Source: Candidatus Poseidoniaceae archaeon (GTDB taxonomy: Archaea; Thermoplasmatota; Poseidoniia; Poseidoniales; Poseidoniaceae). Taken from it: 64,000 nucleotides of DNA. Position numbers and translations under genes: made by a program. Shown here one piece after another: positions 52,072 through 60,288 of this stretch (the stretch's first letter is position 1; every line of letters begins with the position of its first letter). The stretch is taken from positions 1 through 64,000 of the forward strand of contig JADHSC010000008.1 of NCBI GenBank assembly GCA_016777125.1, given 5' to 3'. Under the pieces are notes generated by a model. It did not search any database, was not told where the DNA came from, and was given only the letters and a program-made list of their open reading frames with translations.

Positions 52072-53105
52072 TCAACCTCGAAAAGCACCAGTAAATTGCG
52101 ACTTCGGTGTTTTGCTTCAATATCAAGAACACGCATTACAACACCTTTACGCGGTTGCCCGTACACAATAATCGTTCCAAGTGGAGCTGTTGCAAGAAGA
52201 TACATTGGCGCTAGGTCTTCTTCTCCATCGACTTCGACTAAAACGGGCTCTTCCTGAATCAAAGACCACTGAATGACATCAAGAAGTTCGGGTGTGAGAA
52301 TGCTTGGGGGGTTCTTGACTGTTCTTCTAACTGAATACTGGTCTGGGTTTACTTTGTATTCATCAGCGAGTTCTGTTCGTTTTGTTTGGCCATCAATAAA
52401 TGCAATATCTGGTTGTATCCCCATATCCATGAGACCTTTTACAGTAACATCGCCAACTGCAATCAAGGCACCATGGTTTGCTGGAAGCGATTCCAGCATC
52501 GCTGAAAGAGCAACTTCTGGGGCGTCTTCGGGACCCTCGAATAATTCACCCATTGGTGTTTTGAATTCATCATCCAATTCAGTAGGCATTCTCAGAGTTT
52601 TTCCATGTAGTGATGGTGGGATCCAAGGATGTCCTTCAGTATCCACAAGTCCGTTACGAATTCTGCTTGAAGAAAGAATCCCTCCAAGTTCGTCCATCAT
52701 GTGAGGGGCTTCGATGATATGGAGTGAAGGCAATCCATTTTCCATACGTTCGTTATTTATGTGATGGCATCGAGAAATTGTCTCTGCAGTTGCAACAATG
52801 CTATCCGCTTGTTGATGCTGAGGAGCTGGACCATGTGGATGTTCCAACACAAACACTTCATGTCGTTTTGGTGCGTTCACTGAAAGCCATGAAAGGACGC
52901 CTTCCATTCGATCCTCAAGAGATTCAATCCATCCCCCTTTTGCTTGAGCCATAGCATCGTTCGTAACATGTACTTCAATGAAGTCTGCTTGACGCAGAGC
53001 AGTCTGAATCAATAATTGATGACCTGAATGGAAGCGGTCGAACGTCCCACCAATGAGGCATCGTCGATAGTGACGTTCCTCTTCCATGTTTGTTGGTGGA
53101 GCCAT
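52068..53105 (-). CDS. Fusion of phosphopantetheine adenylyltransferase and GTP-dependent dephospho-CoA kinase
   Basis: Residues about 13-180 are the archaeal nucleotidyltransferase-fold CoaD: GGTFDRFHSGH at 19-29 with the HxGH active site, and the SSSRIRNG signature near 160. Residues about 185-345 are the DUF359 domain now known as archaeal GTP-dependent dephospho-CoA kinase: ALIAVGDVTVKGLMDMG, IAFIDGQTKR, and GEEDLAPMYLLATAPLGTIIVYGQP. One polypeptide would therefore carry out the last two steps of CoA synthesis, 4'-phosphopantetheine to dephospho-CoA to CoA. A start at the second Met (MEEERHYRR) is possible. The functional link to the PPTase and acyl synthase is the shared need for CoA. 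Confidence 0.9.
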   Translation of the reverse strand: MAPPTNMEEERHYRRCLIGGTFDRFHSGHQLLIQTALRQADFIEVHVTNDAMAQAKGGWIESLEDRMEGVLSWLSVNAPKRHEVFVLEHPHGPAPQHQQADSIVATAETISRCHHINNERMENGLPSLHIIEAPHMMDELGGILSSSRIRNGLVDTEGHPWIPPSLHGKTLRMPTELDDEFKTPMGELFEGPEDAPEVALSAMLESLPANHGALIAVGDVTVKGLMDMGIQPDIAFIDGQTKRTELADEYKVNPDQYSVRRTVKNPPSILTPELLDVIQWSLIQEEPVLVEVDGEEDLAPMYLLATAPLGTIIVYGQPRKGVVMRVLDIEAKHRSRNLLVLFEVE

Positions 53106-53137
53106 ACGGCATTTGATGACATCGCTTGTTGAAAGGT

Positions 53138-53355
53138 AAAAAGTGAGAAATCAGCTGTGCCCCGACGCCTAACGGCCTTGTTCATAGTTTCCTCGAAGGC
53201 CTGACCCTCGGCATCAGGGCGTACTGTAGGGCCGGTTGGTTGTCTCGATATCATCCAGAAGTCCATCGAGGACCCATAGTCGGCCCGGGTTTCCGCTTTT
53301 GCACCGGAAGTCATTCCCCGAAGGGTCATTCCAGTCTTCGATAGCGGACCGTATC
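53138..53355 (-). ncRNA. Structured non-coding RNA candidate, GC-rich
   Basis: A non-coding stretch far richer in G and C than its surroundings. On the minus strand it folds into a chain of helices: GGTCCGC/GCGG..ACC; inside it ACTGGAA/TTCCGGT (53329-53335 with 53303-53309), enclosing a CCC-UUCG-GGG hairpin; GGGCCG/CGGCCC (53281-53286 with 53229-53234), enclosing CTCGAT/ATCGAG; and GGCCTT/AAGGCC (53196-53201 with 53174-53179). Minus is favoured: one pair is G-U there but C-A on plus, the UUCG tetraloop exists only on minus, and a T-run follows at 53142-53138. It lacks the SRP GGAAG...GCAGC element and recognisable RNase P core blocks. Identity unknown. Confidence 0.45.
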
Positions 53356-53431
53356 ATTGGTATCAGAAATCATTGCAATTTTCACAGTAGCTCAGTCTGA
53401 TGTTGCACGTACGGCAAACAACCCTCAAACC

Positions 53432-53455
53432 AAACCGATATGAAGCCATCGGTTT
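53432..53455. terminator. Perfect 8-bp hairpin at the stop of the 841-aa gene
   Basis: AAACCGAT and ATCGGTTT form a perfect stem around an 8-nt loop. The hairpin overlaps the stop codon of the minus-strand gene ending at 53454 and separates it from the structured RNA region. On the plus strand it is followed by a T-rich stretch. It could end transcription from either side, or protect the 3' end of the minus-strand mRNA. Confidence 0.45.
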
Positions 53456-55979
53456 AGATTTCAATTCTGTTAAGCATCGCCCTTCCAATGAGCAATGCAC
53501 TGACATCTGAATCTCCCAAGAAAAGTTCATCTGTTGAGAAAAGAGGCCATGTACTTACATCTCGAGCGAGCCAACCCACAAGTGGATGGATTCTTCCTTG
53601 GTGGACTGGGCGTTCCGATTCAAGTGATTGAATCATATCATAAACGTCCATGAGGGCTGCCTTTCCTTCACCTTCTGGCACCATGAGGAGATTGATCATC
53701 AATTCCTGATCGGGAAGGAAGCCAGAATGCGATCTCCCTACACCTGGTAGGCCAACTCGTTCCCCATTTGGTCGAGCCAGGAGACTTGGCCAACTCAACG
53801 GATGGGTTGCAAGCCATTCACGACCACTTGAAGTCGATAATTGAAGACTCAACCAATCAAAAGCCCATGCAGACCACCATTGAGATGGTAGAACATTCAT
53901 GCATGAACGGATAATATCTAACGAAAGAGGAGTATTATCTCTGATTCGAATAACTGCGTTAGACCACGCCCACAAGACCGAACCTCTCGGATGGACTTGG
54001 CCTGCTTTGAGGTATTGTTCAAACAACAAGTTCCTTTCATCAGATAAATCAAGAGAAGGAGGGAATAAAACCATCAAAACATCTTCTGTTCGATAAGGAG
54101 CATCCAACCAAATTGAAGATGCCTTACTGAGAAGGGAACCTATTTCTTCATCAAAATACGGACTTGTAGTAATTATTGTATGTGCAGCAATCGAACCAGA
54201 TGACGGATCATCGAGCATCTTAGCAACATCAATAAGCAATGAATTCTCATTTGACAAACGCATCATGAGGACAGAAAACGCCCGTTGCTTCCATTCAGAA
54301 GATGTTTTCGCCATACCGTTAATCAACGACTTGATGTCCATCGAATGAGGGTCAAGAAGGTCAACCCAGCCTTGAGCCAGTATTGTATGGAGGCGTTGCC
54401 AACGAGAGTTACGTTCAGACATTGGGCTTGCAATCCATGAGGCCAATGGGTTTGTTCGTTCTATTGAATTTGAAAACGTTGAGTCTCCGTTTGGATACAT
54501 CCTCATGGCTTTTCGCACGAGTGCGATGTATTGGGGGTCTTCCTGTGAAGTATCAGTAAGGGTCTGTTCATTCATACCACCTGAACCATGCCAATCGAGA
54601 AGTTCAGCAGCATCATTGGGAAGCATTTGCCGACTCGTCTCAGGTTCAGTACGTACATTTGAACGGTCTAATTGGATGTTTAACTCCAAAAGATTGTGCA
54701 AACGATAGGAGACAACGGCGAGTTGAGGAGTCCCTTGCAATGTTGAGGTTTTGCTTGAGAGATTGAGAGGTTCACCTCTCGAAGTGATAAGCGCTCGACA
54801 TCGACCAGAAGCGAGTAAGCGATCGAGTAAATGCTGTTCATTGGCTCCCGCCCATGGCCATTCAACAATACAATCGAGTGTTGTTGATTCTAAAAGCCAC
54901 TCAATAATGCAGGCTGCTCCATTCTGAGATACGCCCTCGAGAAGAATGACATCAACAGCCTTCGTATGTTCCGACCAACTTCGATCACCAAAGTCCGCAA
55001 GAAGAGAACGGCGAAGGTGAAGGTTCGGTTGCTGGCCTCTCCCAGAGAGTAGCCATCGCTTCAATGAACGAATGCGAGCATTGCGTTTTACATTGGAGAG
55101 TCGAGGATGCCTCCGCCTCATCCACGTACTAACCAAGTCGACTGGTAGTGAACGGTCTTGTGCATAAGCGATTGATTCAGTCATTAATTGCGCCCGATCA
55201 CCAAGTGAAGAGACCAGAAGATTACGATCGACTGCAGATGGTAAATGGGCATAGAGACCTCGTTCTGGAGAGACCTGATAGGAGGTCCCTTGCACGGATC
55301 CAATACTATGCTCTCCAAGATGGAGTTGTGGTGGCCCTGTTTCGGAACGTATATTCAGTTCTATCCAAGCACCATCAGGTACGTTCCAAACTTCAAATTG
55401 TTCAAGCAAGCGGAGACGAACAACACCTACGCTTTCCTTGCGGGTTACCCATGCAGTGAGCGTACCTTCCTGGAGTTCAGGAGGAGAAGTTGTTGATTCA
55501 AAATGTTCTAAGTCAAACCAATGTATCTTCTCTCCACGTTGGACTGCCCAAAGGCCCCCTTCTTTTCCGATGGAAACATTTTCGATGTTGGATTTCAATA
55601 ATTCCGTTCGTTTAGGTAATTGGAAGAGTCTCGATTCAGGTGTTTGCAATATTCCCAGAACGATACTTGTACCATCACTCGATAGAACGACAGCGTTCTT
55701 TTCAGAAGGAATTTGGCGGGTATATTTTTTTAATCTTCCAACGAGATCCATCAGGAGACGTTGGGCTCCATCCTCTGTCAAGCGGTGTACTGCGCCTCGG
55801 ATGGAGGCACCATCATCTCGCTGTACCGCCCCGGCTTCTCGAAGATTACGCATGGCTAGAGAAGCGTGAGGCATTGCAATTCCTAGTGATGTTGAAGCTT
55901 GACTCACCGTCCCTCCGCCATCGAGGAGCCAGTCTAGAATACGCCTCTGATAGCGGCTTCTAATGGTCGAGGATGGCAC
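53454..55979 (-). CDS. Large winged-helix protein of unknown function, 841 aa
   Basis: The N-terminal 80 residues form a MarR-like winged helix (QRRILDWLLDGGGTVSQASTSLGIAMPHASLAMRNLREAGAV). The rest does not match a family I recognise. Residues about 90-260 are beta-rich with repeated Trp-containing strands, as in a propeller or PQQ-like fold. Residues 330-430 resemble a Rossmann-type domain (VDVILLEGVSQNGAACIIEWLL). The C-terminal half is helical and repeat-like. There is no signal peptide or membrane helix, so it is cytoplasmic. It could be a sensor-regulator that reads cell state and binds DNA, but that is inference from the winged helix alone. Confidence 0.65.
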   Translation of the reverse strand: MPSSTIRSRYQRRILDWLLDGGGTVSQASTSLGIAMPHASLAMRNLREAGAVQRDDGASIRGAVHRLTEDGAQRLLMDLVGRLKKYTRQIPSEKNAVVLSSDGTSIVLGILQTPESRLFQLPKRTELLKSNIENVSIGKEGGLWAVQRGEKIHWFDLEHFESTTSPPELQEGTLTAWVTRKESVGVVRLRLLEQFEVWNVPDGAWIELNIRSETGPPQLHLGEHSIGSVQGTSYQVSPERGLYAHLPSAVDRNLLVSSLGDRAQLMTESIAYAQDRSLPVDLVSTWMRRRHPRLSNVKRNARIRSLKRWLLSGRGQQPNLHLRRSLLADFGDRSWSEHTKAVDVILLEGVSQNGAACIIEWLLESTTLDCIVEWPWAGANEQHLLDRLLASGRCRALITSRGEPLNLSSKTSTLQGTPQLAVVSYRLHNLLELNIQLDRSNVRTEPETSRQMLPNDAAELLDWHGSGGMNEQTLTDTSQEDPQYIALVRKAMRMYPNGDSTFSNSIERTNPLASWIASPMSERNSRWQRLHTILAQGWVDLLDPHSMDIKSLINGMAKTSSEWKQRAFSVLMMRLSNENSLLIDVAKMLDDPSSGSIAAHTIITTSPYFDEEIGSLLSKASSIWLDAPYRTEDVLMVLFPPSLDLSDERNLLFEQYLKAGQVHPRGSVLWAWSNAVIRIRDNTPLSLDIIRSCMNVLPSQWWSAWAFDWLSLQLSTSSGREWLATHPLSWPSLLARPNGERVGLPGVGRSHSGFLPDQELMINLLMVPEGEGKAALMDVYDMIQSLESERPVHQGRIHPLVGWLARDVSTWPLFSTDELFLGDSDVSALLIGRAMLNRIEI

Positions 55980-56109
55980 AACAGGTCACCTTTGCCCTTG
56001 CTAAACAGCAATGATTCTTAGAGATTACTATAAGATAGACTAATTACTTACATTTAGTTACCAATTTCCACTGCAAACGTGAGAAATCACTTACTGTAGC
56101 CTGCATTCC

Positions 56110-56124
56110 GTGTAAAAAATACAC
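56110..56124. promoter_or_regulatory. Inverted repeat with A-tract in the leader of the 108-aa winged-helix gene
   Basis: GTGTA-AAAAA-TACAC is a perfect 5-bp inverted repeat around an A-tract, in the 270-nt gap between two divergent winged-helix genes. It contains a TATA-like TAAAAAATA. It may be a promoter element or an operator for one of the neighbouring regulators. The rest of the gap shows no convincing gene, only a short overlapping frame from 56177. Confidence 0.3.
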
Positions 56125-56249
56125 CTCCCCAGTCATGAACGGTAACAAACTCTTGCATTGATGGAGGAACGGTTATATGAGTGGCCTCGCTCCTTCGTTA
56201 CAGCGACATCGCCCAACAGTGATTAGCGAAATCATAGGAGGACAACACA

Positions 56250-56576
56250 ATGAAAACTGTACGCATACGAGAAAAAATCAAGAAATTTTTAGGAGACCGC
56301 CCGCGAAACACCGCTGAGATCCTAGAGCACATCAACAGCACCATGCGTCATGGCACAACAAGCCAACAACTTGGTAACGTTCTCTCAAAGGACAAAGACA
56401 TCGTAAAGGTCGGTTACATCAAGCGATCAGGCATTCTCTCCGGCGGATACGACATCTGCGAATGGGCAACAAGAATTTGGGTCCAAGACCACTGCCCTGG
56501 ATGGTCGGAAGGCACTCCAATCATTATCGACCAACAAGGTAGCATCACCATGGGCGATAGTCTAAGCAAGAAGTGA
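56250..56576 (+). CDS. Winged-helix domain protein, 108 aa
   Basis: It has one of the best ribosome-binding sites in the window, AGGAGG 8 nt ahead of the ATG. The protein starts with a basic helix (KTVRIREKIKKFLGD), then an HTH pattern: TAEILEHINSTMRHGTTSQQLGNVLSKDKDIVKVGYIKR, a winged helix of the kind found in archaeal regulators and RNA-polymerase-associated factors. The Trp- and Cys-containing end (YDICEWATRIWVQDHC) is distinctive. The strong site suggests high expression, perhaps of an abundant DNA-binding protein. Function unknown. Confidence 0.72.
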   Translation: MKTVRIREKIKKFLGDRPRNTAEILEHINSTMRHGTTSQQLGNVLSKDKDIVKVGYIKRSGILSGGYDICEWATRIWVQDHCPGWSEGTPIIIDQQGSITMGDSLSKK

Positions 56577-56626
56577 ACCTATTCACTCTGACTGATTCCT
56601 CTTAGAAATGAGTGGGTATTTACAAT

Positions 56627-56651
56627 CAATAAGCGTAAGCTACGCTTGTTG
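56627..56651. terminator. Hairpin between convergent genes
   Basis: CAATAAGCGTA and TACGCTTGTTG pair over 11 positions (one G-T wobble) around an AGC loop, in the 130-nt gap between the plus-strand winged-helix gene and the minus-strand aldolase gene. An A-rich run follows on the plus side, which is T-rich for the opposite strand. The position suits a bidirectional transcription end. Confidence 0.5.
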
Positions 56652-56706
56652 TACATTACAAAAAATAACATATTGAAGTTAGAACCAAATATTGGATCTA
56701 AATTCT

Positions 56707-57633
56707 TCAAGCATTGTTGAAGATATCTAATGCATCATCAACCGAAGCGCCTTGACTGATGATAGCATGGCATGCAGCAGTCATTCGGACCGCTTCTTCT
56801 GTCGACTTTTGGTGAATATTTCGACCTGTTGCCGCTCCACGGCAACCGCTGACGTTAATTTGATCCCACAAGCGTTGCAAGAATTCCTGAGGAGGCAATG
56901 TTCCGCCTCCAGAGCAAATGATACCGCATCGACCAGCAGATTCAACTGCAATCTTCAGAGATTCTGGTTGAGTCATGCCTTCCCATGCACGAGGATAGTT
57001 GACCTTTGCAAAGTCAGCGCCAATACATGCTGCAACACCTGCTGCACCGGAAATTAGTTGTGGATCTTTTTCATCTGTTACTGCCTTTCCACGAGGATAC
57101 ATCCAAACAACTGCAATCATACCTTCTTCATGCGCTTGTCGAATGAATTGAGCTGCTTCTGTTAACATTTCATGCTCATATTCGCTTCCAATGTAGATCG
57201 TATAACCGATTCCAACGACATTGATTCCATTTGAAACAAGCGACATAACGTCATCCATGTCCCACATTGCAAGACTAATAGGATCACGTTGGTCGGTCTT
57301 TACCAAATGAGATTTCGAGTTGAGTTTGACCAGATATGGAACGTCTGGATGATCTTGAGCATAAAGTGAAATCAATCCGCCTTGTGCTGCAAGAACTCCA
57401 ACGGTTCCTTCTCCATGAGCACGGGCTCCTATTTCGAAAAGATGACCTGGGTCGTTCGATGAGAGTGGAATCTTAACGCCACCATCGTAGAAGTCATCAT
57501 TCAAATGTTCGATTTTCTGATCACAAGCAAAAAGGTTCATTGCACCAGTGCCACATGTAGCTGCCATCAAGTTATCAAGATAGGTTTCAACTAAATCGTC
57601 AGGGACATCTCCCGGAACGTTATGATCTGCCAT
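56707..57633 (-). CDS. fba: Archaeal class I fructose-bisphosphate aldolase (DhnA family)
   Basis: Schiff-base aldolase interconverting fructose 1,6-bisphosphate with triose phosphates. The ATG at 57633 has GGGTGAT just upstream and gives 308 aa. DhnA-family features: NLFACDQKIEHLND near the start, the VVWMYPRGKAV segment, the catalytic lysine context ADFAKVNYPR, and the phosphate loop SGGGTLPPQEFL then ATGRNIHQ near the C-terminus. The related 2-amino-3,7-dideoxyheptulosonate synthase shares the fold, so a role in archaeal aromatic synthesis is the main alternative. With GlpX at 62699-63652 it would support gluconeogenesis. Confidence 0.88.
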   Translation of the reverse strand: MADHNVPGDVPDDLVETYLDNLMAATCGTGAMNLFACDQKIEHLNDDFYDGGVKIPLSSNDPGHLFEIGARAHGEGTVGVLAAQGGLISLYAQDHPDVPYLVKLNSKSHLVKTDQRDPISLAMWDMDDVMSLVSNGINVVGIGYTIYIGSEYEHEMLTEAAQFIRQAHEEGMIAVVWMYPRGKAVTDEKDPQLISGAAGVAACIGADFAKVNYPRAWEGMTQPESLKIAVESAGRCGIICSGGGTLPPQEFLQRLWDQINVSGCRGAATGRNIHQKSTEEAVRMTAACHAIISQGASVDDALDIFNNA

Positions 57634-57648
57634 TTTAATCACCCAGTT

Positions 57649-58503
57649 TCATTGGCCAGTGAAGTTAGCGACACGCTTCTCGACGTATGCTGCGATTCCT
57701 TCCTTAGCGTCAGTTGAATTGAACAGAGATGCTTGAAGTTCTCTCTCAAGAGCAAGATGGTATTCGAATGGGATTTCAGGACCAGTTTGGCATGAACGCT
57801 TGATGTTTCCAACAGCCTTCGTTGCCTTGTTCGGTAGAGTGAATTGGCTGCACCAGTCAAGAACGTCTTGACGGAAATCAGCAGCATCGCCTTCCCAGAT
57901 GTGGTTGATGAGGTTGTGTGAATGAGCATCCTCGAAGGACATTAATTCGCCAGTAACCATCATCTCGAGAGCCTTGGCCTTACCGATCAAACGAGTCAAT
58001 CGAGCAGTACCACCAGTACCTGCAAGAACACCGAGGTTGATTTCAGGAAGTCCTACTTTACCAGAGTTCTTTCGAGCGATACGAATGTCTGCAGCCATAG
58101 CGATTTCAAGACCTCCACCGACAGCGTGTCCATTGATTGCACAAACAACGAGTTTGGATGTTTGCTCAAATCGTGAAAGTGTTTCATTGGCGTGAAGACA
58201 GAAGTTGTACTTGAATCCTGGAGTAACACTGTTTAGCATCTGAATGGATGCTCCAGCAGAGAAGAACGAACTACCATTTCCAGTCAAAACGATGACTGAA
58301 ACATCATCATCAAAACGTGCCTTGATGACTGCTGTATCAATATCGCACATCATACCGTGCGTGTACGTGTTCGGAGAACGGTCGTTTGTTTCAGCCAGAG
58401 GCGCACCTGATGCGTCACTCGCTAATTCGATGATTGCAATACCATCAACGGCTGCATAGTTCACAAGTTTGTTCGGCATGGCTTCGAAGTTGAGTTCGCT
58501 CAT
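57649..58503 (-). CDS. Enoyl-CoA hydratase/isomerase family protein
   Basis: 284-residue crotonase-fold enzyme. The CoA-binding oxyanion motifs are FFSAGASIQML (first strand-loop) and INGHAVGGGLEIAMAADIRIA, followed by GLPEINLGVLAGTGGTARLTRLIG with the Glu that in hydratases activates water. The first catalytic Glu position is less clear because SIQML replaces the usual DLKEM/DI. Typical roles are fatty-acid beta-oxidation or degradation of other acyl-CoAs. It lies 15 nt upstream of the aldolase and is probably cotranscribed. It is not adjacent to the acyl synthase, so degradation rather than synthesis is likelier. Confidence 0.88.
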   Translation of the reverse strand: MSELNFEAMPNKLVNYAAVDGIAIIELASDASGAPLAETNDRSPNTYTHGMMCDIDTAVIKARFDDDVSVIVLTGNGSSFFSAGASIQMLNSVTPGFKYNFCLHANETLSRFEQTSKLVVCAINGHAVGGGLEIAMAADIRIARKNSGKVGLPEINLGVLAGTGGTARLTRLIGKAKALEMMVTGELMSFEDAHSHNLINHIWEGDAADFRQDVLDWCSQFTLPNKATKAVGNIKRSCQTGPEIPFEYHLALERELQASLFNSTDAKEGIAAYVEKRVANFTGQ

Positions 58504-58545
58504 GTCCGTTCCAAATCGAACCGCATTATGAACGAATCGCCCCAG

Positions 58546-59811
58546 TCATTCGCTCGAAATACTTCCTTCATCCGAATCATTAGCGAAGGATGTCTTACCA
58601 CCTGAACGCCGGATTTCAGTCCACTGCGTACCAATAGCAGATGCTTCTTCGGAAGGCTCCCACCGATCACGAGCCTTGGCTTTTCGAAATGGCATTCTTC
58701 GAACACCTCTACCCATTGATTTCGGATCTTTTCGCAGCATGAATGGTGTAACAAGATGGTAGAGGAGTGACTTATACCAGCGTGGACGGAACAAAGCTCC
58801 AACCCACACAAGACCATCTCCACGCTTTGATTGACTTTTCATCCAATTCTTACACATACGCTTGAACGTACGATCTCCGACTCGATTCATAAGCCAACGA
58901 TTTGCAACACTGGTCCGAACATAAGGGAGAAGTTGTTTTCGAACCTCGGTCTCATAATCACATTCTCCAAGTATGTCACGAGCAGCAAGAACACCAGACC
59001 AAACAGCCATTCGCATTCCAAAGCCCCACATGAAGTCTTGAAGTCCTCCCGATTCACCAATGTAATAACGACCATCTTGCTTGTAACGTTGATTTATGGT
59101 GAAGTCACCTTTACCTCCAACTCGCTTAATCGGTTTCCGATTAAGGCCAGGATAGTGCTTATCGTACCAAGCGATTGTTTCATTGAGGAAGCGCTCACTC
59201 TTCGATTGCTTCCTCCACAAACATGTACAGATTAATCCAACTCCATCGACGATAATAAGATATGAATAAGCCCCTGGTGCTAATTTATCGTTTAACTGAA
59301 AGGCGATATGATTTGGATGATCTGTTTCAAAGATTTCTCCATAAGCAACTGCGGAAGTTCCTTTCGGACCACATGCGATAATCGTACAATCTTCTTCTTT
59401 GACTCTTGATTTGTAGTGGATTTGTGCACCTGCAGCAAGTGCTTGCTGCTTCATCCCTTGGTCGATAGCATGGTCTGAAGTGCCTCGCTCAACGATTCGA
59501 TAAGCCACCTTGTCGCTTTTCGGCTGGGTTATTTCATCATCGGGATGAATCAGATCAACGACATGGAATTCAGTCGTTCGGAATGTAGAGGCATCAAAGC
59601 CCCATTCTGCGAGTTGATCGAAGAAATCAACGTCCATTGACCAGTTTTCTAATGCCTGAAAATCACCATCAAAGCGAGCACCTGAATCAGCCCTAATATC
59701 GTGGACATGAACTTCTTTTCCTGCCTTTGCAAGGATGGTAGCAGCAGCAAGTCCAGAGAGTCCAGCCCCCATAATATGGACAGGTTCGGAACCCCCTGCT
59801 GTTGCGTCCAT
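58546..59811 (-). CDS. FAD-dependent oxidoreductase, geranylgeranyl-reductase-like
   Basis: 421 residues from the ATG at 59811; the longer open frame would run into moaE. The N-terminal Rossmann motif is HIMGAGLSGLAAATILAKAG followed by the acidic end VHVHD. The FAD-contacting motif near the C-terminal half is YYIGESGGLQDFMWGFGMRMAVWSG, similar to the GDAAGxxxPxxGxGI motif of geranylgeranyl reductases and related flavoproteins. Archaea use such enzymes to saturate isoprenoid lipid chains; that is possible here but the match is not close enough to be certain. A basic C-terminal extension of about 100 residues is unusual. Confidence 0.72.
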   Translation of the reverse strand: MDATAGGSEPVHIMGAGLSGLAAATILAKAGKEVHVHDIRADSGARFDGDFQALENWSMDVDFFDQLAEWGFDASTFRTTEFHVVDLIHPDDEITQPKSDKVAYRIVERGTSDHAIDQGMKQQALAAGAQIHYKSRVKEEDCTIIACGPKGTSAVAYGEIFETDHPNHIAFQLNDKLAPGAYSYLIIVDGVGLICTCLWRKQSKSERFLNETIAWYDKHYPGLNRKPIKRVGGKGDFTINQRYKQDGRYYIGESGGLQDFMWGFGMRMAVWSGVLAARDILGECDYETEVRKQLLPYVRTSVANRWLMNRVGDRTFKRMCKNWMKSQSKRGDGLVWVGALFRPRWYKSLLYHLVTPFMLRKDPKSMGRGVRRMPFRKAKARDRWEPSEEASAIGTQWTEIRRSGGKTSFANDSDEGSISSE

Positions 59812-59841
59812 GATACGACAACGAGCCGTTAGCCTTGAATC

Positions 59842-60288
59842 ATGCGCTCTACTCGCATCGTCATGAGGCGCAAGATTCACATCGAAGAAGCGCTTGATAC
59901 ACTCGATCCAGATGCGTTGAGAACTCAACTGGAAACTGATGGCTGCGGCGCAATTGTATCCTTTTTAGGAATCACTCGTGGCACGGAAGGAGATGCTGAT
60001 GTCTATGCATTGGAATTCGATGCATGGCAAGAGCATCTTGGCGAAGTCCTCCATGCGTTAGCAACTCAAGCATGTGATCGCTTCGGGACAACCTCAGTAG
60101 CGATGGCGCATCGAACAGGCAGTGTTGGACCAGGTGAGGCCATTGTGAGCATCCATGTAGCAAGCCCTCACAGAAAGGAAGCCTTCCAAGCATGCGAATG
60201 GCTCATCGATGAACTCAAGAAGCAGGCGCCTCTATGGAAGCGTGAAGTGACTTCTAAAGGGTCGAATTGGAAAGCAGGATTAGGATGA
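59842..60288 (+). CDS. moaE: Molybdopterin synthase catalytic subunit MoaE
   Basis: 148 residues. MoaE inserts sulfur from MoaD thiocarboxylate into cyclic pyranopterin monophosphate. Family motifs: GAIVSFLGITRG, VYALEFDAWQE, VAMAHRTGSVGPGEAIVSIHVASPHRKEAFQACEW (spread over residues 84-119), and the C-terminal catalytic region PLWKREVTSKGSNW with its conserved lysines. The start could also be the ATG at 59863. It diverges from the flavoprotein gene with only a 30-nt gap, and its stop overlaps the moaC start (ATGA), so the two are translationally coupled. Confidence 0.93.
   Translation: MRSTRIVMRRKIHIEEALDTLDPDALRTQLETDGCGAIVSFLGITRGTEGDADVYALEFDAWQEHLGEVLHALATQACDRFGTTSVAMAHRTGSVGPGEAIVSIHVASPHRKEAFQACEWLIDELKKQAPLWKREVTSKGSNWKAGLG

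Noticed and set aside
53138-53355. Calling the structured RNA an SRP RNA or RNase P RNA
   Set aside because: The SRP domain IV GGAAG...GCAGC element is absent. A GAGGAAAC string resembles an RNase P block but lies near the 3' end with no partner, so neither name is justified.
56177-56317. Short plus-strand frame upstream of the 108-aa winged-helix gene
   Set aside because: It overlaps the strong AGGAGG site and start of the real gene in another frame and has no protein-like features.
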